From the NCBI GenBank assembly GCA_022774325.1, contig JALFNN010000083.1:48818-112817 (forward strand): 64,000 bases of DNA, in the 5' to 3' direction. The notes under the pieces are model-generated. The model was not told the DNA's origin. It worked only from the letters and a program-made list of their open reading frames with translations, and did no database searches. The position numbers and the translations under genes are program-made. How positions within the stretch are numbered: the first letter of the stretch is position 1; each line of letters begins with the position of its first letter. Shown here piece by piece: positions 1 to 8,986 of the stretch. The stretch is from a bacterium (GTDB lineage: Bacteria > Bacillota > Clostridia > Lachnospirales > Lachnospiraceae).

Positions 1-54
1 CAGGAAAGCAGAACCGGCATAAGATATAGTGAGGAAGAAGTTAGGAGACGATAA
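1..54 (+). CDS. possible 3' end of an upstream gene (partial)
   Basis: One forward frame is open from the window edge to a TAA at 52-54, just before the next gene. The 17 visible residues are charged and end in three arginines. The ribosome binding site of the next gene (AGGAG near 43-47) would lie inside this reading frame, as is usual in tight operons. The fragment is too short to identify, and an open stretch of this length could arise by chance. Confidence 0.3.
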   Translation, partial: QESRTGIRYSEEEVRRR

Positions 55-56
55 AA

Positions 57-1214
57 ATGGAAGTTTATCTGGATAATTCAGCTACGACCAGAGCATATGA
101 CAGTGTCAGGGATATCGTTGCGAAAACGATGTGTGAGGATTACGGCAATCCATCTTCCATGCATAAAAAAGGCGTGGAGGCGGAAAAATATGTCCGGGGC
201 GCAAGGGAAACGCTGGCAAGGCTGATGAAAGTGCAGGAGAAGGAAATATTCTTTACATCCGGTGGAACAGAAAGTGACAATCTGGCACTGATCGGAGGCG
301 CGCGTGCAAATCATCGCGCCGGAAAGCATCTGATCACGACGGCGATCGAGCATCCTGCTATTTTGAATACGATGAAATATCTGGAAGAAGAGGAAGGGTA
401 CCGGGTCACATACCTTCCGGTTGATATGTACGGGCGGGTGCGTTTGGATGCCTTGAAAGAAGCACTCTGTCCGGAGACGATCCTGGTATCAATCATGTAT
501 GTAAATAATGAAATCGGATCCGTACAACCGATCGCGGAAGCGGCAGGAATCGTGAAGTCCTATAACCGGAATATTCTGTTTCATGTGGATGCCGTGCAGG
601 GCTTTGGAAAATACAGGATCTATCCGAAGAAAATGGGAATCGACATGTTCTCGGTAAGCGGACATAAGATTCACGGCCCGAAGGGGATCGGATTCCTCTA
701 TATCAATGAAAGGGCAAAAGTAAGACCGATCATTTTTGGAGGAGAACAGCAGAAGAATATGCGATCCGGTACGGAAAATGTTCCGGGTATTGCCGGAATC
801 GCGCAGGCAGCAAAAGAGATTTATACGGGACTGGACGAAAAAGTGGCGCATATGAGGTGGCTGAAGCAGAAATTTATAGAAGGTGTCAGCCAGATCGAAC
901 ATACAAAGGTTCATGGACTTACCGATGAGACGAGCGCACCGCATATCATCAGTGTGGGAATTGCAGGGATCCGGAGTGAGGTTCTGCTGCACACACTGGA
1001 GAGCAAAGGAATTTATGTATCATCCGGTTCTGCATGCTCATCGAATCACCCGTCTGTGAGCGGAGTGTTAAGAGGAATCGGTACAGGTAAAGAATATCTT
1101 GATTCCACAGTTCGCTTCAGTATGTCAGAATTTACAACGGAAGAAGAGATTGATTATACATTGCAGACATTATACAATTGTGTGCCGATGTTAAGAAAGT
1201 ACACACGCCATTAG
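57..1214 (+). CDS. NifS/IscS-like cysteine desulfurase
   Basis: This 385-residue PLP enzyme takes sulfur from L-cysteine as a protein persulfide and yields alanine. The PLP lysine is Lys204 in the SGHK motif, an EHP histidine is His99, and the persulfide-accepting cysteine is Cys327 in the SSGSACSS loop. The length fits the compact NifS-like desulfurases of Firmicutes. The start has AGGAG 10 nt upstream. The gene is followed 9 nt later by thiI, an arrangement known from Bacillus (nifZ-thiI), so its likely job is to feed sulfur to ThiI for tRNA thiolation rather than general Fe-S assembly. That dedication is inferred from context; the enzyme family is clear. Confidence 0.93.
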   Translation: MEVYLDNSATTRAYDSVRDIVAKTMCEDYGNPSSMHKKGVEAEKYVRGARETLARLMKVQEKEIFFTSGGTESDNLALIGGARANHRAGKHLITTAIEHPAILNTMKYLEEEEGYRVTYLPVDMYGRVRLDALKEALCPETILVSIMYVNNEIGSVQPIAEAAGIVKSYNRNILFHVDAVQGFGKYRIYPKKMGIDMFSVSGHKIHGPKGIGFLYINERAKVRPIIFGGEQQKNMRSGTENVPGIAGIAQAAKEIYTGLDEKVAHMRWLKQKFIEGVSQIEHTKVHGLTDETSAPHIISVGIAGIRSEVLLHTLESKGIYVSSGSACSSNHPSVSGVLRGIGTGKEYLDSTVRFSMSEFTTEEEIDYTLQTLYNCVPMLRKYTRH

Positions 1215-1223
1215 GAGGAAAGT

Positions 1224-2405
1224 ATGAAGTTTCAGACTTATTTGATAAAATATGGAGAGATTGGAATCAAGGGAAAGAACCGGTATATGTTCGAAGACGC
1301 GTTGGTGCGTCAGGTAAAATTCGCTTTGAAAGATGTAGAAGGAGACTTCCACGTATACAAGTCACAGGCCCGTGTCTATGTGGACTGTGAAGGATACTAT
1401 GATTCCGACGAAGTGACGGAAGCACTTCAGAGAGTGTTCGGAATTGTGGGAATCTGTCCGGTAGTCCGGGTATCTGACCGTGGATTTGATGAATTGAAAA
1501 AAGATGTGGTTGCATATATGGACGAAATGTATCCGGATAAAAATATCACATTTAAAGTCGAGTCCAGAAGAGCAAAGAAGACTTATCCGAAAAAATCGAT
1601 GGAGATCAATTGTGACCTTGGAGAAGCGATTCTGGATGCTTTTCCGGAAATTCGCGTGGATGTTCACAAGCCGGATGTTCTTCTCCGAGTAGAAGTCCGC
1701 GAGGAAATCTATATTTATTCGGAAATTATTCCGGGGCCGGGAGGCATGCCGGTCGGTACGAACGGCAAAGCCATGCTTCTCCTTTCAGGAGGAATTGACA
1801 GCCCGGTGGCAGGGTATATGATCTCCAAGAGAGGAGTCGGACTTGAGGCGACTTATTTCCATGCACCGCCGTATACCAGTGAGCGCGCAAAACAGAAGGT
1901 GGTCGATCTGGCGAAGCTTGTCTCAAAGTATACAGGACCGATCAAGCTTCATGTCGTGAATTTCACCGATATCCAGCTCTATATTTATGAAAAATGTCCG
2001 CATGACGAGCTTACTATTATTATGAGAAGATATATGATGCGGATCGCAGAGCATTTCGCAAAACAGGATGACTGTCTGGGACTGATTACAGGAGAGAGCA
2101 TCGGACAGGTGGCGAGTCAGACGATGCAGAGCCTTGCGGCTACAAATGATGTCTGCACTCTTCCGGTATATCGTCCGCTGATTGGTTTTGATAAGCAGGA
2201 AATCGTGGAAGTGGCAGAGAAGATCAACACCTATGAGACCTCGATCCTTCCGTATGAAGACTGCTGTACCATTTTTGTAGCAAAACATCCGGTAACAAAA
2301 CCAAATGTGGAAGTGATCAGAAAATCGGAAGAAAAACTGGCGGAAAAGATTGATCAGCTTTTTGACGAAGCAATTCGTTCGGTAGAGACGATTATCGTAA
2401 AATAA
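1224..2405 (+). CDS. thiI: tRNA 4-thiouridine synthase ThiI
   Basis: ThiI adenylates U8 of tRNA and inserts sulfur to give 4-thiouridine, a near-UV sensor; in some species it also serves thiazole synthesis. The protein has 393 residues: a ferredoxin-like/THUMP region over about residues 1-165 and a PP-loop ATPase with SGGIDS at 188-193. Adjacent cysteines Cys347-Cys348 lie at the position of the catalytic cysteine of longer ThiI proteins. The C-terminal rhodanese domain of the E. coli enzyme is absent, so persulfide must come directly from a partner, presumably the desulfurase just upstream. AGGAGG precedes the ATG by 7 nt. A strong hairpin follows the stop. Confidence 0.97.
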   Translation: MKFQTYLIKYGEIGIKGKNRYMFEDALVRQVKFALKDVEGDFHVYKSQARVYVDCEGYYDSDEVTEALQRVFGIVGICPVVRVSDRGFDELKKDVVAYMDEMYPDKNITFKVESRRAKKTYPKKSMEINCDLGEAILDAFPEIRVDVHKPDVLLRVEVREEIYIYSEIIPGPGGMPVGTNGKAMLLLSGGIDSPVAGYMISKRGVGLEATYFHAPPYTSERAKQKVVDLAKLVSKYTGPIKLHVVNFTDIQLYIYEKCPHDELTIIMRRYMMRIAEHFAKQDDCLGLITGESIGQVASQTMQSLAATNDVCTLPVYRPLIGFDKQEIVEVAEKINTYETSILPYEDCCTIFVAKHPVTKPNVEVIRKSEEKLAEKIDQLFDEAIRSVETIIVK

Positions 2406-2420
2406 AGGAAACAAAGCCTA

Positions 2421-2462
2421 AAAAATAAGATGAAGGCTCCGAGAAACCTTCATCTTATTTTT
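2421..2462. terminator. bidirectional terminator between thiI and the HPr-like gene
   Basis: A perfect 16-bp stem (2421-2436 with 2447-2462) encloses a 10-nt loop. The stem starts with an A-run and ends with a T-run, so it can terminate transcription from both sides. It lies between the convergent thiI and HPr-like genes. Confidence 0.9.
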
Positions 2463-2471
2463 AACTAAATA

Positions 2472-2705
2472 TTAAACTAAATATGGGTTCAGGATTTCAA
2501 GAATGTGATCGACTTCTTCACTGTCAGCGTGAATGTTGAGATCAATCGGTTTTGAAAGATCCAGACTAAAGATACCCATGATAGATTTAGCATCGATAAC
2601 GTATCTTCCTGATACAAGATCAAAATCATAATCAAACTTTGTGATTTCATTTACGAAAGATTTTACTTTATCAATTGAGTTTAAAGAAATCTGTACTGTT
2701 TTCAT
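2472..2705 (-). CDS. HPr-like protein lacking the phosphorylatable histidine
   Basis: This 77-residue protein has the size and fold signature of the PTS phosphocarrier HPr. The segment SIMGIFSL at about 41-48 matches the region around regulatory Ser46 of HPr. The N-terminal active-site motif (H-A-R-P around His15) is missing and replaced by a loop with no histidine, so it cannot act as a normal phosphocarrier. A regulatory role, or binding of an HPr partner through the Ser46 face, is a guess. AAGGAGG lies upstream of the ATG. It is a single-gene unit with its own promoter, convergent with thiI and divergent from mtaB. Confidence 0.8.
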   Translation of the reverse strand: MKTVQISLNSIDKVKSFVNEITKFDYDFDLVSGRYVIDAKSIMGIFSLDLSKPIDLNIHADSEEVDHILEILNPYLV

Positions 2706-2740
2706 GTGAAAGTTCCTCCTTGTTTTGAATTTATATAGAT

Positions 2741-2769
2741 ATATTATAGTTTGTATAGAGAATTGTCAA
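2741..2769 (-). promoter_or_regulatory. sigma-A-type promoter for the HPr-like gene
   Basis: On the minus strand a perfect TTGACA (2764-2769) is followed after 17 nt by TAATAT (2741-2746); an overlapping TATAAT sits at 15-nt spacing. It lies 36 nt upstream of the gene. Confidence 0.7.
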
Positions 2770-2837
2770 GGAATAAAATGCCAAAGAAAACGATATTTTT
2801 TTGTAAAATCTTATAGAATTTGAAGGTGGGAAATGTG

Positions 2838-4163
2838 ATGAGAAAAGCAGCGTTACACAATTTGGGGTGTAAAGTAAATGCCTATGAGACGGAAGCAATG
2901 CAGGAACTTCTTGAGAAGAACGGATATCAGATTGTCCCGTTCCAGGATGAGGCGGATATTTATATCATTAATACCTGTTCGGTTACGAATATTGCAGACC
3001 GGAAATCCAGACAGATGATCCATCGTGCCAGAAAGCAGAATCCGGATGCGGTGATCGTGGCTGCGGGCTGTTATGTGCAGGCAAGGACCGATGCAGGGGA
3101 AAAGGATGAGAATATTGATATTGTCATTGGGAATAATAAGAAACAGGAGCTGATTGGGATCCTGGATGCCTATTTTGCACAAAAAGAGAAGCATCAGCAG
3201 ATTGAAGTAATCGATATCAACCATACTGCAAAGTACGAAGAACTGTCCCTCACAAGGACGGCGGAGCATACAAGAGCCTATCTGAAAGTGCAGGATGGCT
3301 GTAATCAGTTTTGTACGTACTGCATTATCCCGTATGCACGGGGAAGAGTAAGGAGCAGAAAAAAGGAAGAGGTTGTGCGGGAGGTAGAGACACTGGCCGC
3401 AAACGGATATCGTGAGGTGGTGCTGACCGGAATTCATCTCAGCTCCTATGGTGTGGATCTTAAGGATGAAAATGGGAAGCAGCAGGAAGACCTGCTCTCA
3501 CTGATTCGGGCGGTCCATGAAGTGGAAGGTATTGTAAGGATCCGGCTCGGATCTCTGGAACCGCGGATCATCACAGAAGAATTTGCGTCTGAACTGTCGA
3601 AACTCAAGAAGATCTGCCCGCATTTTCATCTGTCGCTCCAGAGCGGATGCAATGCGACGCTGAAGCGGATGAACCGCCGGTATAGTGCGGAGGAATACTA
3701 TGAGAAATGCAGGATCCTTCGGAAATATTTTGATAATCCGGCTCTTACTACCGATGTGATTACCGGATTCCCGGGAGAGACAGAAGAAGAATTTGAGGAA
3801 TCCAGACGTTTTGTGGATAAGGTGGATTTTTATGAAACGCATATATTTAAGTATTCGAAACGCCGTGGGACAAAAGCAGCGGAGATGAAAGGCCAGATTA
3901 CAGAGCAGGAGAAGGCCGGAAGAAGTGCTATTTTGCAGGAAATGAATGAAAGAAAACAGGCAGAGTATGAAAAGCAGTGGGTTGGTAAGGAAGTAGAAGT
4001 CCTTTTTGAAGAGGTGACTGAAAAAGAAGGACGGAAGATGGTGACCGGACATACCAGGGAATATCTCAGGATTTCTGTGCCTTGTACCGAAGACGGAGAG
4101 GAAAGCTGGACTAATCAGATAAAGAAAATTAAAATTGTGGATATTTCACAAATTACTCATTGA
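2838..4163 (+). CDS. mtaB: tRNA t6A37 methylthiotransferase MtaB
   Basis: This radical-SAM methylthiotransferase converts N6-threonylcarbamoyladenosine-37 to its 2-methylthio form in tRNAs reading ANN codons. Order of domains: UPF0004 with cluster cysteines Cys11, Cys47 and Cys78; radical SAM core with C155-x3-C159-x2-C162 (CNQFCTYC); and a C-terminal TRAM domain. The N-terminus MRKAALHNLGCKVN fits the MtaB subfamily rather than MiaB or RimO. An in-frame TTG exists at 2820, but AAGGTGGG at 2823-2830 is ideally spaced for the ATG at 2838, so the protein is 441 residues. It forms a tRNA-modification neighbourhood with thiI and trmR-trhP. Confidence 0.95.
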   Translation: MRKAALHNLGCKVNAYETEAMQELLEKNGYQIVPFQDEADIYIINTCSVTNIADRKSRQMIHRARKQNPDAVIVAAGCYVQARTDAGEKDENIDIVIGNNKKQELIGILDAYFAQKEKHQQIEVIDINHTAKYEELSLTRTAEHTRAYLKVQDGCNQFCTYCIIPYARGRVRSRKKEEVVREVETLAANGYREVVLTGIHLSSYGVDLKDENGKQQEDLLSLIRAVHEVEGIVRIRLGSLEPRIITEEFASELSKLKKICPHFHLSLQSGCNATLKRMNRRYSAEEYYEKCRILRKYFDNPALTTDVITGFPGETEEEFEESRRFVDKVDFYETHIFKYSKRRGTKAAEMKGQITEQEKAGRSAILQEMNERKQAEYEKQWVGKEVEVLFEEVTEKEGRKMVTGHTREYLRISVPCTEDGEESWTNQIKKIKIVDISQITH

Positions 4164-4188
4164 ATTTTATTACAGATTATATTAGAAT
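4160..4188 (+). promoter_or_regulatory. predicted promoter for ireB-ruvX-DUF1292
   Basis: TTGAAT (4160-4165) and TAGAAT (4183-4188) are separated by 17 nt, starting at the mtaB stop codon and ending 28 nt before ireB. Confidence 0.55.
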
Positions 4189-4215
4189 GGGTATTGAAGT
4201 ATTGGAGGTCGTAAG

Positions 4216-4473
4216 ATGAAGAATTTATCGAATACACAATTTTTTCAGGTGGAGGCCGGACCACAGATTCAGGCAAAAGATATCCTTGAGATTGTATATA
4301 ATGCTTTAGTGGAGAAAGGATATAATCCAGTGAATCAGATCGTAGGATACATTATGTCAGGTGATCCTACATACATCACCAGCTACAATGGTGCAAGAAG
4401 CCTTGTGATGAAGGTGGAACGGGATGAGATCGTAGAAGAACTGCTGAAGGCATATATTAAGAACGAGTTATAG
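4216..4473 (+). CDS. IreB-family regulatory phosphoprotein (UPF0297, YrzL)
   Basis: The 85-residue product belongs to the UPF0297/IreB family of Firmicutes. In Enterococcus faecalis IreB is phosphorylated by the PASTA kinase IreK and acts as a negative regulator of cephalosporin resistance. The length and the internal segments [19 protein letters not shown] and [18 protein letters not shown] are typical. TTGGAGG is 7 nt before the ATG. The order ireB-ruvX-DUF1292 matches yrzL-yrrK-yrzB of Bacillus. No PASTA kinase gene is present in the window, so the regulatory link is only by family. Confidence 0.93.
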   Translation: MKNLSNTQFFQVEAGPQIQAKDILEIVYNALVEKGYNPVNQIVGYIMSGDPTYITSYNGARSLVMKVERDEIVEELLKAYIKNEL

Positions 4474-4486
4474 GATGATTCAGATT

Positions 4487-4945
4487 ATGCGGATTATGGG
4501 ATTGGATTACGGTACGAAGACTGTGGGAGTGGCGGTAAGTGACCCGCTGGGGATTACAGCCCAGGCCGTAGAGACGATTGTGCGCAAGTCGGAGAACAAG
4601 CTCAGACAGACACTGGCAAGAATTGAAGCACTTGCAAAAGAATATGAAGTAGAGAAGTTTGTGCTTGGTCTGCCAAAACATATGAACAATGATATCGGAG
4701 AACGGGCAGAGAAAGCGTTGGAATTTGGTGAGATGCTTCGTCGGCGGACCGGCCTTGAGGTCGTGATGTGGGACGAGCGTCTGACCACGGCATCAGCAGA
4801 GCGGACGTTAATTGAAACAGGGATAAGAAGAGAGAACCGCAAGCAGTACGTGGATCAGATTGCGGCTGTTTTTATATTGCAGGGATTTTTGGATTCGCTT
4901 GCGATGAAGCAGAACCCGGACGAGGGAGACGAATTGTATGAGTAG
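4487..4945 (+). CDS. ruvX: Holliday junction resolvase-like nuclease RuvX (YqgF)
   Basis: RuvX/YqgF proteins have an RNase H-like fold and are linked to Holliday junction resolution and to 16S rRNA 5' processing. The 152-residue protein starts with [20 protein letters not shown], containing the first catalytic aspartate, and carries the [10 protein letters not shown] and DERLTT motifs of the family. An upstream ATG at 4475 would add four residues but leaves no room for a binding site; AGGA at 4472-4475 suits the ATG at 4487 and the family N-terminus. It follows ireB closely and overlaps the DUF1292 gene by 8 nt, so the three are co-translated. Confidence 0.93.
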   Translation: MRIMGLDYGTKTVGVAVSDPLGITAQAVETIVRKSENKLRQTLARIEALAKEYEVEKFVLGLPKHMNNDIGERAEKALEFGEMLRRRTGLEVVMWDERLTTASAERTLIETGIRRENRKQYVDQIAAVFILQGFLDSLAMKQNPDEGDELYE

Positions 4946-5204
4946 TGAAAAACTGGTTTTTACTTATGAAGATAGTGGAGAACAGGTAGAATTTTATATT
5001 CTTGAGCAGACGAAGCTGAATGGGAATACGTATCTTCTGGTTGCAGATTCTGAGGAGGACGACGCGGAATGTCTCATCCTTAAGGACACCAGTGCGCCTG
5101 AAGATGAGGACAGTCTCTACGAGATCACAGAAGATGAAGTGGAACTCGAGGCTGTATTGAAAGTGTTTGAAGAATTACTGGAAGATGTGGATATCGAGAT
5201 GTAG
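4938..5204 (+). CDS. DUF1292 family protein (YrzB-like)
   Basis: This 88-residue, very acidic protein has the beta-rich pattern [21 protein letters not shown] and an acidic C-terminal helix typical of DUF1292. No biochemical function is established for the family. GAGGGAGACG within the end of ruvX is its ribosome binding site. The tight link to ireB and ruvX is conserved across Firmicutes. Where Bacillus has mltG next, this window has RNase J. Confidence 0.88.
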   Translation: MSSEKLVFTYEDSGEQVEFYILEQTKLNGNTYLLVADSEEDDAECLILKDTSAPEDEDSLYEITEDEVELEAVLKVFEELLEDVDIEM

Positions 5205-5296
5205 CAGCACACCGCGCGCCGGGAACCGGGGCGTAGACTCTTTATTTTACGATATGGATGTACGGACGATACATAAAAATATATGGAGGTGTGACG

Positions 5297-6961
5297 TTGA
5301 AACGAACGAACAATTCTAAATTGAAAATCATTCCGCTGGGAGGTCTGGAAAAAATCGGAATGAACATTACTGCCTTTGAATATGAAGACAGTATTATTGT
5401 TGTGGATTGCGGTCTTTCATTTCCGGAAGATGATATGCTGGGAATCGACCTGGTAATTCCGGATATTTCTTATCTTAAGAATAATGTTGAAAAATTAAAA
5501 GGTTTTGTAATCACCCATGGGCATGAAGACCATATTGGAGCTCTTTCTTATGTGCTTAAGGAGATTAATCTCCCGATTTATACTACGAAGCTGACCATGG
5601 GAATCATTGAGAAAAAGCTGGCAGAGCATAATCTGCTTCGCTCCACCAGAAGAAAAGTGGTGCGCCACGGACAGTCTATCAATCTTGGGCAGTTCCGTAT
5701 TGAATTTATCAAGACAAATCACAGTATTCAGGATGCATCTGCACTTGCCATTTATTCACCGGCAGGTATTGTGGTGCATACGGGAGACTTTAAAGTGGAC
5801 TACACCCCGGTATTTGGCGACGCGATCGATCTTCAGCGGTTTGCGGAGATCGGAAAGAAGGGAGTACTAGCCCTCATGTCGGACAGTACCAATGCAGAAC
5901 GACCGGGATTTACCCAGTCTGAACGTACTGTGGGAGCAACATTCGACCGTATTTTTGCGGAGCATACGAACAGCCGTATCATCATTGCGACCTTTGCGTC
6001 GAATGTGGATCGTGTTCAGCAGATTATCAATTCTTCCTACAAATTTGGAAGAAAAGTTGTGGTTGAAGGACGCAGCATGGTCAATATCATTTCCGTAGCG
6101 TCTGAACTTGGATATCTGAATGTACCGGACAACACGCTGATCGAGGTGGATCAGCTCCGGAATTATCCGCCGGAGAAGACGACGATCATCACAACCGGAA
6201 GCCAGGGAGAATCCATGGCGGCACTGTCCAGAATGTCGGCGGATATTCATAAGAAGATTACCATTATGCCGGGCGATACGATCATTTTCAGTTCGAATCC
6301 GATCCCGGGAAATGAAAAAGCGGTTTCCCATGTGATCAATGAACTCTCTGCCAAAGGGGCAGACGTTATTTTCCAGGATGCACATGTTTCCGGTCATGCG
6401 TGTCAGGAGGAATTGAAGCTGATCTATTCCCTTGTGAAACCGAAATATGCCATTCCGGTGCATGGAGAATACCGGCATTTGAAAGCGAATGCGAATCTTG
6501 CAAAATCTCTGGGAATTCCGAAAGAGAATGTATTTATCCTGAAGTCGGGCGATGTGCTTGCTCTGGATGAGAACAGCGCCGAGATCGTAGATAAAGTTCA
6601 TACAGGAGAGATTCTTGTGGATGGTCTTGGTGTAGGCGATGTCGGTAATATTGTTTTAAGGGATCGTCAGCATCTGGCGGAGGACGGTATTCTGATCGTT
6701 GTTCTCACTCTGGAAAAAGGTACCAATCAGCTCCTGGCAGGTCCGGATATCGTTTCCCGCGGCTTTGTCTATGTGCGTGAATCGGAAGGCCTGATGGAAG
6801 AGGCGAGATGTGTGCTTACGGATGCGGTGGAGCGGTGCCTGATGAGCCGCCACGCGGACTGGAGCAAGATCAAGCTTGTGATCCGCGATACGATGAATGA
6901 TTTTATCTGGAAGAGAACGAAGAGAAAACCGATGATCCTACCGATCATTATGGATGTATAG
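5297..6961 (+). CDS. rnj: ribonuclease J
   Basis: RNase J is a metallo-beta-lactamase/beta-CASP nuclease with 5'-3' exonuclease and endonuclease activity in mRNA decay and rRNA maturation. The zinc motif THGHEDHIG spans residues 73-81 (His74, His76, Asp78, His79), and the N-terminal KIIPLGGLEKIGMN is characteristic. The likely start is the TTG at 5297, with GGAGG at 5285-5289 seven nt upstream, giving 554 residues; an ATG at 5258 has no binding site. Length and the C-terminal dimerisation region are normal. Only one copy is in the window, so J1 versus J2 cannot be assigned. Confidence 0.95.
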   Translation: MKRTNNSKLKIIPLGGLEKIGMNITAFEYEDSIIVVDCGLSFPEDDMLGIDLVIPDISYLKNNVEKLKGFVITHGHEDHIGALSYVLKEINLPIYTTKLTMGIIEKKLAEHNLLRSTRRKVVRHGQSINLGQFRIEFIKTNHSIQDASALAIYSPAGIVVHTGDFKVDYTPVFGDAIDLQRFAEIGKKGVLALMSDSTNAERPGFTQSERTVGATFDRIFAEHTNSRIIIATFASNVDRVQQIINSSYKFGRKVVVEGRSMVNIISVASELGYLNVPDNTLIEVDQLRNYPPEKTTIITTGSQGESMAALSRMSADIHKKITIMPGDTIIFSSNPIPGNEKAVSHVINELSAKGADVIFQDAHVSGHACQEELKLIYSLVKPKYAIPVHGEYRHLKANANLAKSLGIPKENVFILKSGDVLALDENSAEIVDKVHTGEILVDGLGVGDVGNIVLRDRQHLAEDGILIVVLTLEKGTNQLLAGPDIVSRGFVYVRESEGLMEEARCVLTDAVERCLMSRHADWSKIKLVIRDTMNDFIWKRTKRKPMILPIIMDV

Positions 6962-6965
6962 AAGG

Positions 6966-7006
6966 ATTCATGTGCCCCGCAGGTGTTGCGGGGCATCTGT
7001 ATGAAT
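6966..7006 (+). terminator. hairpin after the RNase J gene
   Basis: A 9-bp GC-rich stem (TGCCCCGCA 6973-6981 with TGCGGGGCA 6987-6995) sits inside an outer 6-bp stem (ATTCAT 6966-6971 with ATGAAT 7001-7006). There is no T-run, so it may stabilise the mRNA end or terminate weakly. Confidence 0.5.
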
Positions 7007-7066
7007 GCGTATACAGCTGTATGGACAGGATATCGGTGATGTGCAATACAGGAAGTGAGGAACCAC

Positions 7067-7720
7067 ATGATAGTTGAAGAACGTCTGGTGACATACTTAC
7101 ATTCTCTGGAACAGGAGAACAGCGAGATTCTGGAAGAGATCGAACAGGAGGCTTTGCGAGATAGTGTGCCGATCATACGCAAGGAGATGCAGAGTTTTCT
7201 GAAGGTGCTCCTTGCGATCAAACGTCCCACGAGGATCCTGGAAGTGGGAACAGCGGTCGGCTTCTCGGCGCTGCTGATGAGCGAATATGCTCCTGAAGAA
7301 TGTACAATTACTACGATAGAAAATTATGAGAAAAGAATTCCCATTGCCCGGGAGAATTTCAAAAGAGCGGGGAAGGAACAGAAGATCACTCTGATCGAGG
7401 GAGATGCCATGGGAGTGCTGACAGAGCTGAGTGGGCCATATGATTTTATTTTTATGGATGCCGCGAAGGGGCAGTATATTGCATATCTCCCGGAAGTGCT
7501 CCGAATTCTGGAGCCGGATGGCGTTCTGGTTTCAGACAATGTGCTCCAGGACGGGAATATCATTGAGTCCCGTTTCGCGGTGGAAAGACGGGATCGCACG
7601 ATACACAGCAGAATGCGGGAGTATTTGTATACGCTGAAGCATCACCCGGACCTGGAGACTTCGATCATCCCGCTCGGGGACGGAACGGCAGTCAGCGTGA
7701 AAAGAAATAAAGAGAGGTAG
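7067..7720 (+). CDS. trmR: tRNA 5-hydroxyuridine methyltransferase TrmR (class I O-methyltransferase)
   Basis: This SAM-dependent O-methyltransferase has the glycine-rich motif I ILEVGTAVGFSALLM and an acidic FIFMDAAKGQY motif of the catechol-OMT-like family. In Bacillus the homologue YrrM/TrmR methylates 5-hydroxyuridine-34 to 5-methoxyuridine in tRNA. The gene is directly followed by a U32 protein of the type that makes the hydroxyuridine precursor, as in Bacillus yrrM-yrrN-yrrO. A GTG at 7055 lies inside the binding site GTGAGG; the ATG at 7067 is preferred (217 residues). TrmR function rests on neighbourhood and family; a small-molecule methyltransferase cannot be excluded. Confidence 0.85.
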   Translation: MIVEERLVTYLHSLEQENSEILEEIEQEALRDSVPIIRKEMQSFLKVLLAIKRPTRILEVGTAVGFSALLMSEYAPEECTITTIENYEKRIPIARENFKRAGKEQKITLIEGDAMGVLTELSGPYDFIFMDAAKGQYIAYLPEVLRILEPDGVLVSDNVLQDGNIIESRFAVERRDRTIHSRMREYLYTLKHHPDLETSIIPLGDGTAVSVKRNKER

Positions 7721-7726
7721 AAGCAG

Positions 7727-8971
7727 ATGGCACGACATCCTGAATTATTGATTCCGGCAAGCAGCCTGGAAGTTTTAAAAACAGCAGTTATTTTCGGTGC
7801 AGACGCCGTTTATATCGGCGGAGAAGCATTCGGACTTCGTGCAAAAGCGAAGAATTTCTCCATGGATGAAATGAGAGAAGGAATCGCTTTCGCTCATGAA
7901 CATGGCGTGAAAGTGTATGTAACGGCAAATATTCTGGCTCATAATTATGATCTGGATGGTGTGCGTGCTTATTTTGAGGAGCTTCGGGACATCAGGCCGG
8001 ATGCACTGATCATTGCCGATCCGGGAGTATTTGAGATTGCAAAAGAGGTATGCCCGGAGATTGAACGCCACATCAGCACGCAGGCAAATAATACGAATTA
8101 CGGAACCTATCTGTTCTGGCACAAGCAGGGGGCAAGCCGTGTGGTTTCAGCCCGGGAACTGTCGCTTCGGGAGATCAAAGAGATCCGAAGTCATATTCCG
8201 GATGATCTTGAGATCGAGACCTTTGTGCACGGAGCGATGTGTATTTCCTATTCCGGAAGATGCCTGCTCAGTAATTATTTTACCGGGCGTGACGCCAACC
8301 ACGGTGCCTGTACGCACCCGTGCAGATGGAAATATGCGGTCGTGGAGGAGACAAGGCCGGGAGAGTATCTGCCGGTATACGAGAACGAGCGGGGAACTTA
8401 TATTTTTAATTCTAAGGATCTCTGCATGATCGAGCATATACCGGAACTGATCGATGCGGGAATTGACAGCTTCAAGATCGAGGGACGAATGAAGACGGCT
8501 CTCTATGTGGCGACAGTGGCAAGGACTTACCGTAAGGCGATCGATGATTACCAGAAAGATCCGGAGCTTTACCGGAAGAACATGCCCTGGTATCTGGAAC
8601 AGATCGTGGGATGCACATACAGACAGTTTACGACAGGCTTCTTCTTCGGTAAACCCGGGGATGAATCACAGATTTATGACAGTAACACCTATCTGCGCGA
8701 TTACACGTATCTTGGAATGGCAGGGGAAGTACGTGACGGCATGGTACGGATCGAACAGAGAAATAAGTTCAGTGTTGGAGAAGAGATTGAAATCATGAAG
8801 CCGGATGGAAGGAATCTGGAAGTGACCGTAGAGCGTATTGTAAATGAAGAAGGAGTGGAGCAGGAAAGTGCACCGCATCCGAAACAGGTATTGTATGTCA
8901 AGCTGACCGGTGATGCCGAACCATATGATATTTTAAGGCGAAAAGAAATGGAAATGAATGGGGAAGCATAA
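7727..8971 (+). CDS. trhP: U32 family tRNA hydroxylation protein TrhP (YrrO-like)
   Basis: U32 proteins were named as peptidases, but TrhP proteins are needed for prephenate-dependent 5-hydroxylation of U34 in tRNA. This 414-residue protein begins with PELLIPASSLEVLKTAVIFG, contains the family signature ETFVHGAMCISYSGRC, and has cysteines in GRDANHGACTHPCRW that fit the Fe-S ligand set. It starts 6 nt after trmR, so the two likely make 5-methoxyuridine together. Bacillus has two U32 genes here (yrrN, yrrO) but this window has only one. A UUCG terminator follows. Confidence 0.87.
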   Translation: MARHPELLIPASSLEVLKTAVIFGADAVYIGGEAFGLRAKAKNFSMDEMREGIAFAHEHGVKVYVTANILAHNYDLDGVRAYFEELRDIRPDALIIADPGVFEIAKEVCPEIERHISTQANNTNYGTYLFWHKQGASRVVSARELSLREIKEIRSHIPDDLEIETFVHGAMCISYSGRCLLSNYFTGRDANHGACTHPCRWKYAVVEETRPGEYLPVYENERGTYIFNSKDLCMIEHIPELIDAGIDSFKIEGRMKTALYVATVARTYRKAIDDYQKDPELYRKNMPWYLEQIVGCTYRQFTTGFFFGKPGDESQIYDSNTYLRDYTYLGMAGEVRDGMVRIEQRNKFSVGEEIEIMKPDGRNLEVTVERIVNEEGVEQESAPHPKQVLYVKLTGDAEPYDILRRKEMEMNGEA

Positions 8972-8986
8972 GAGAAGCTATGTATC

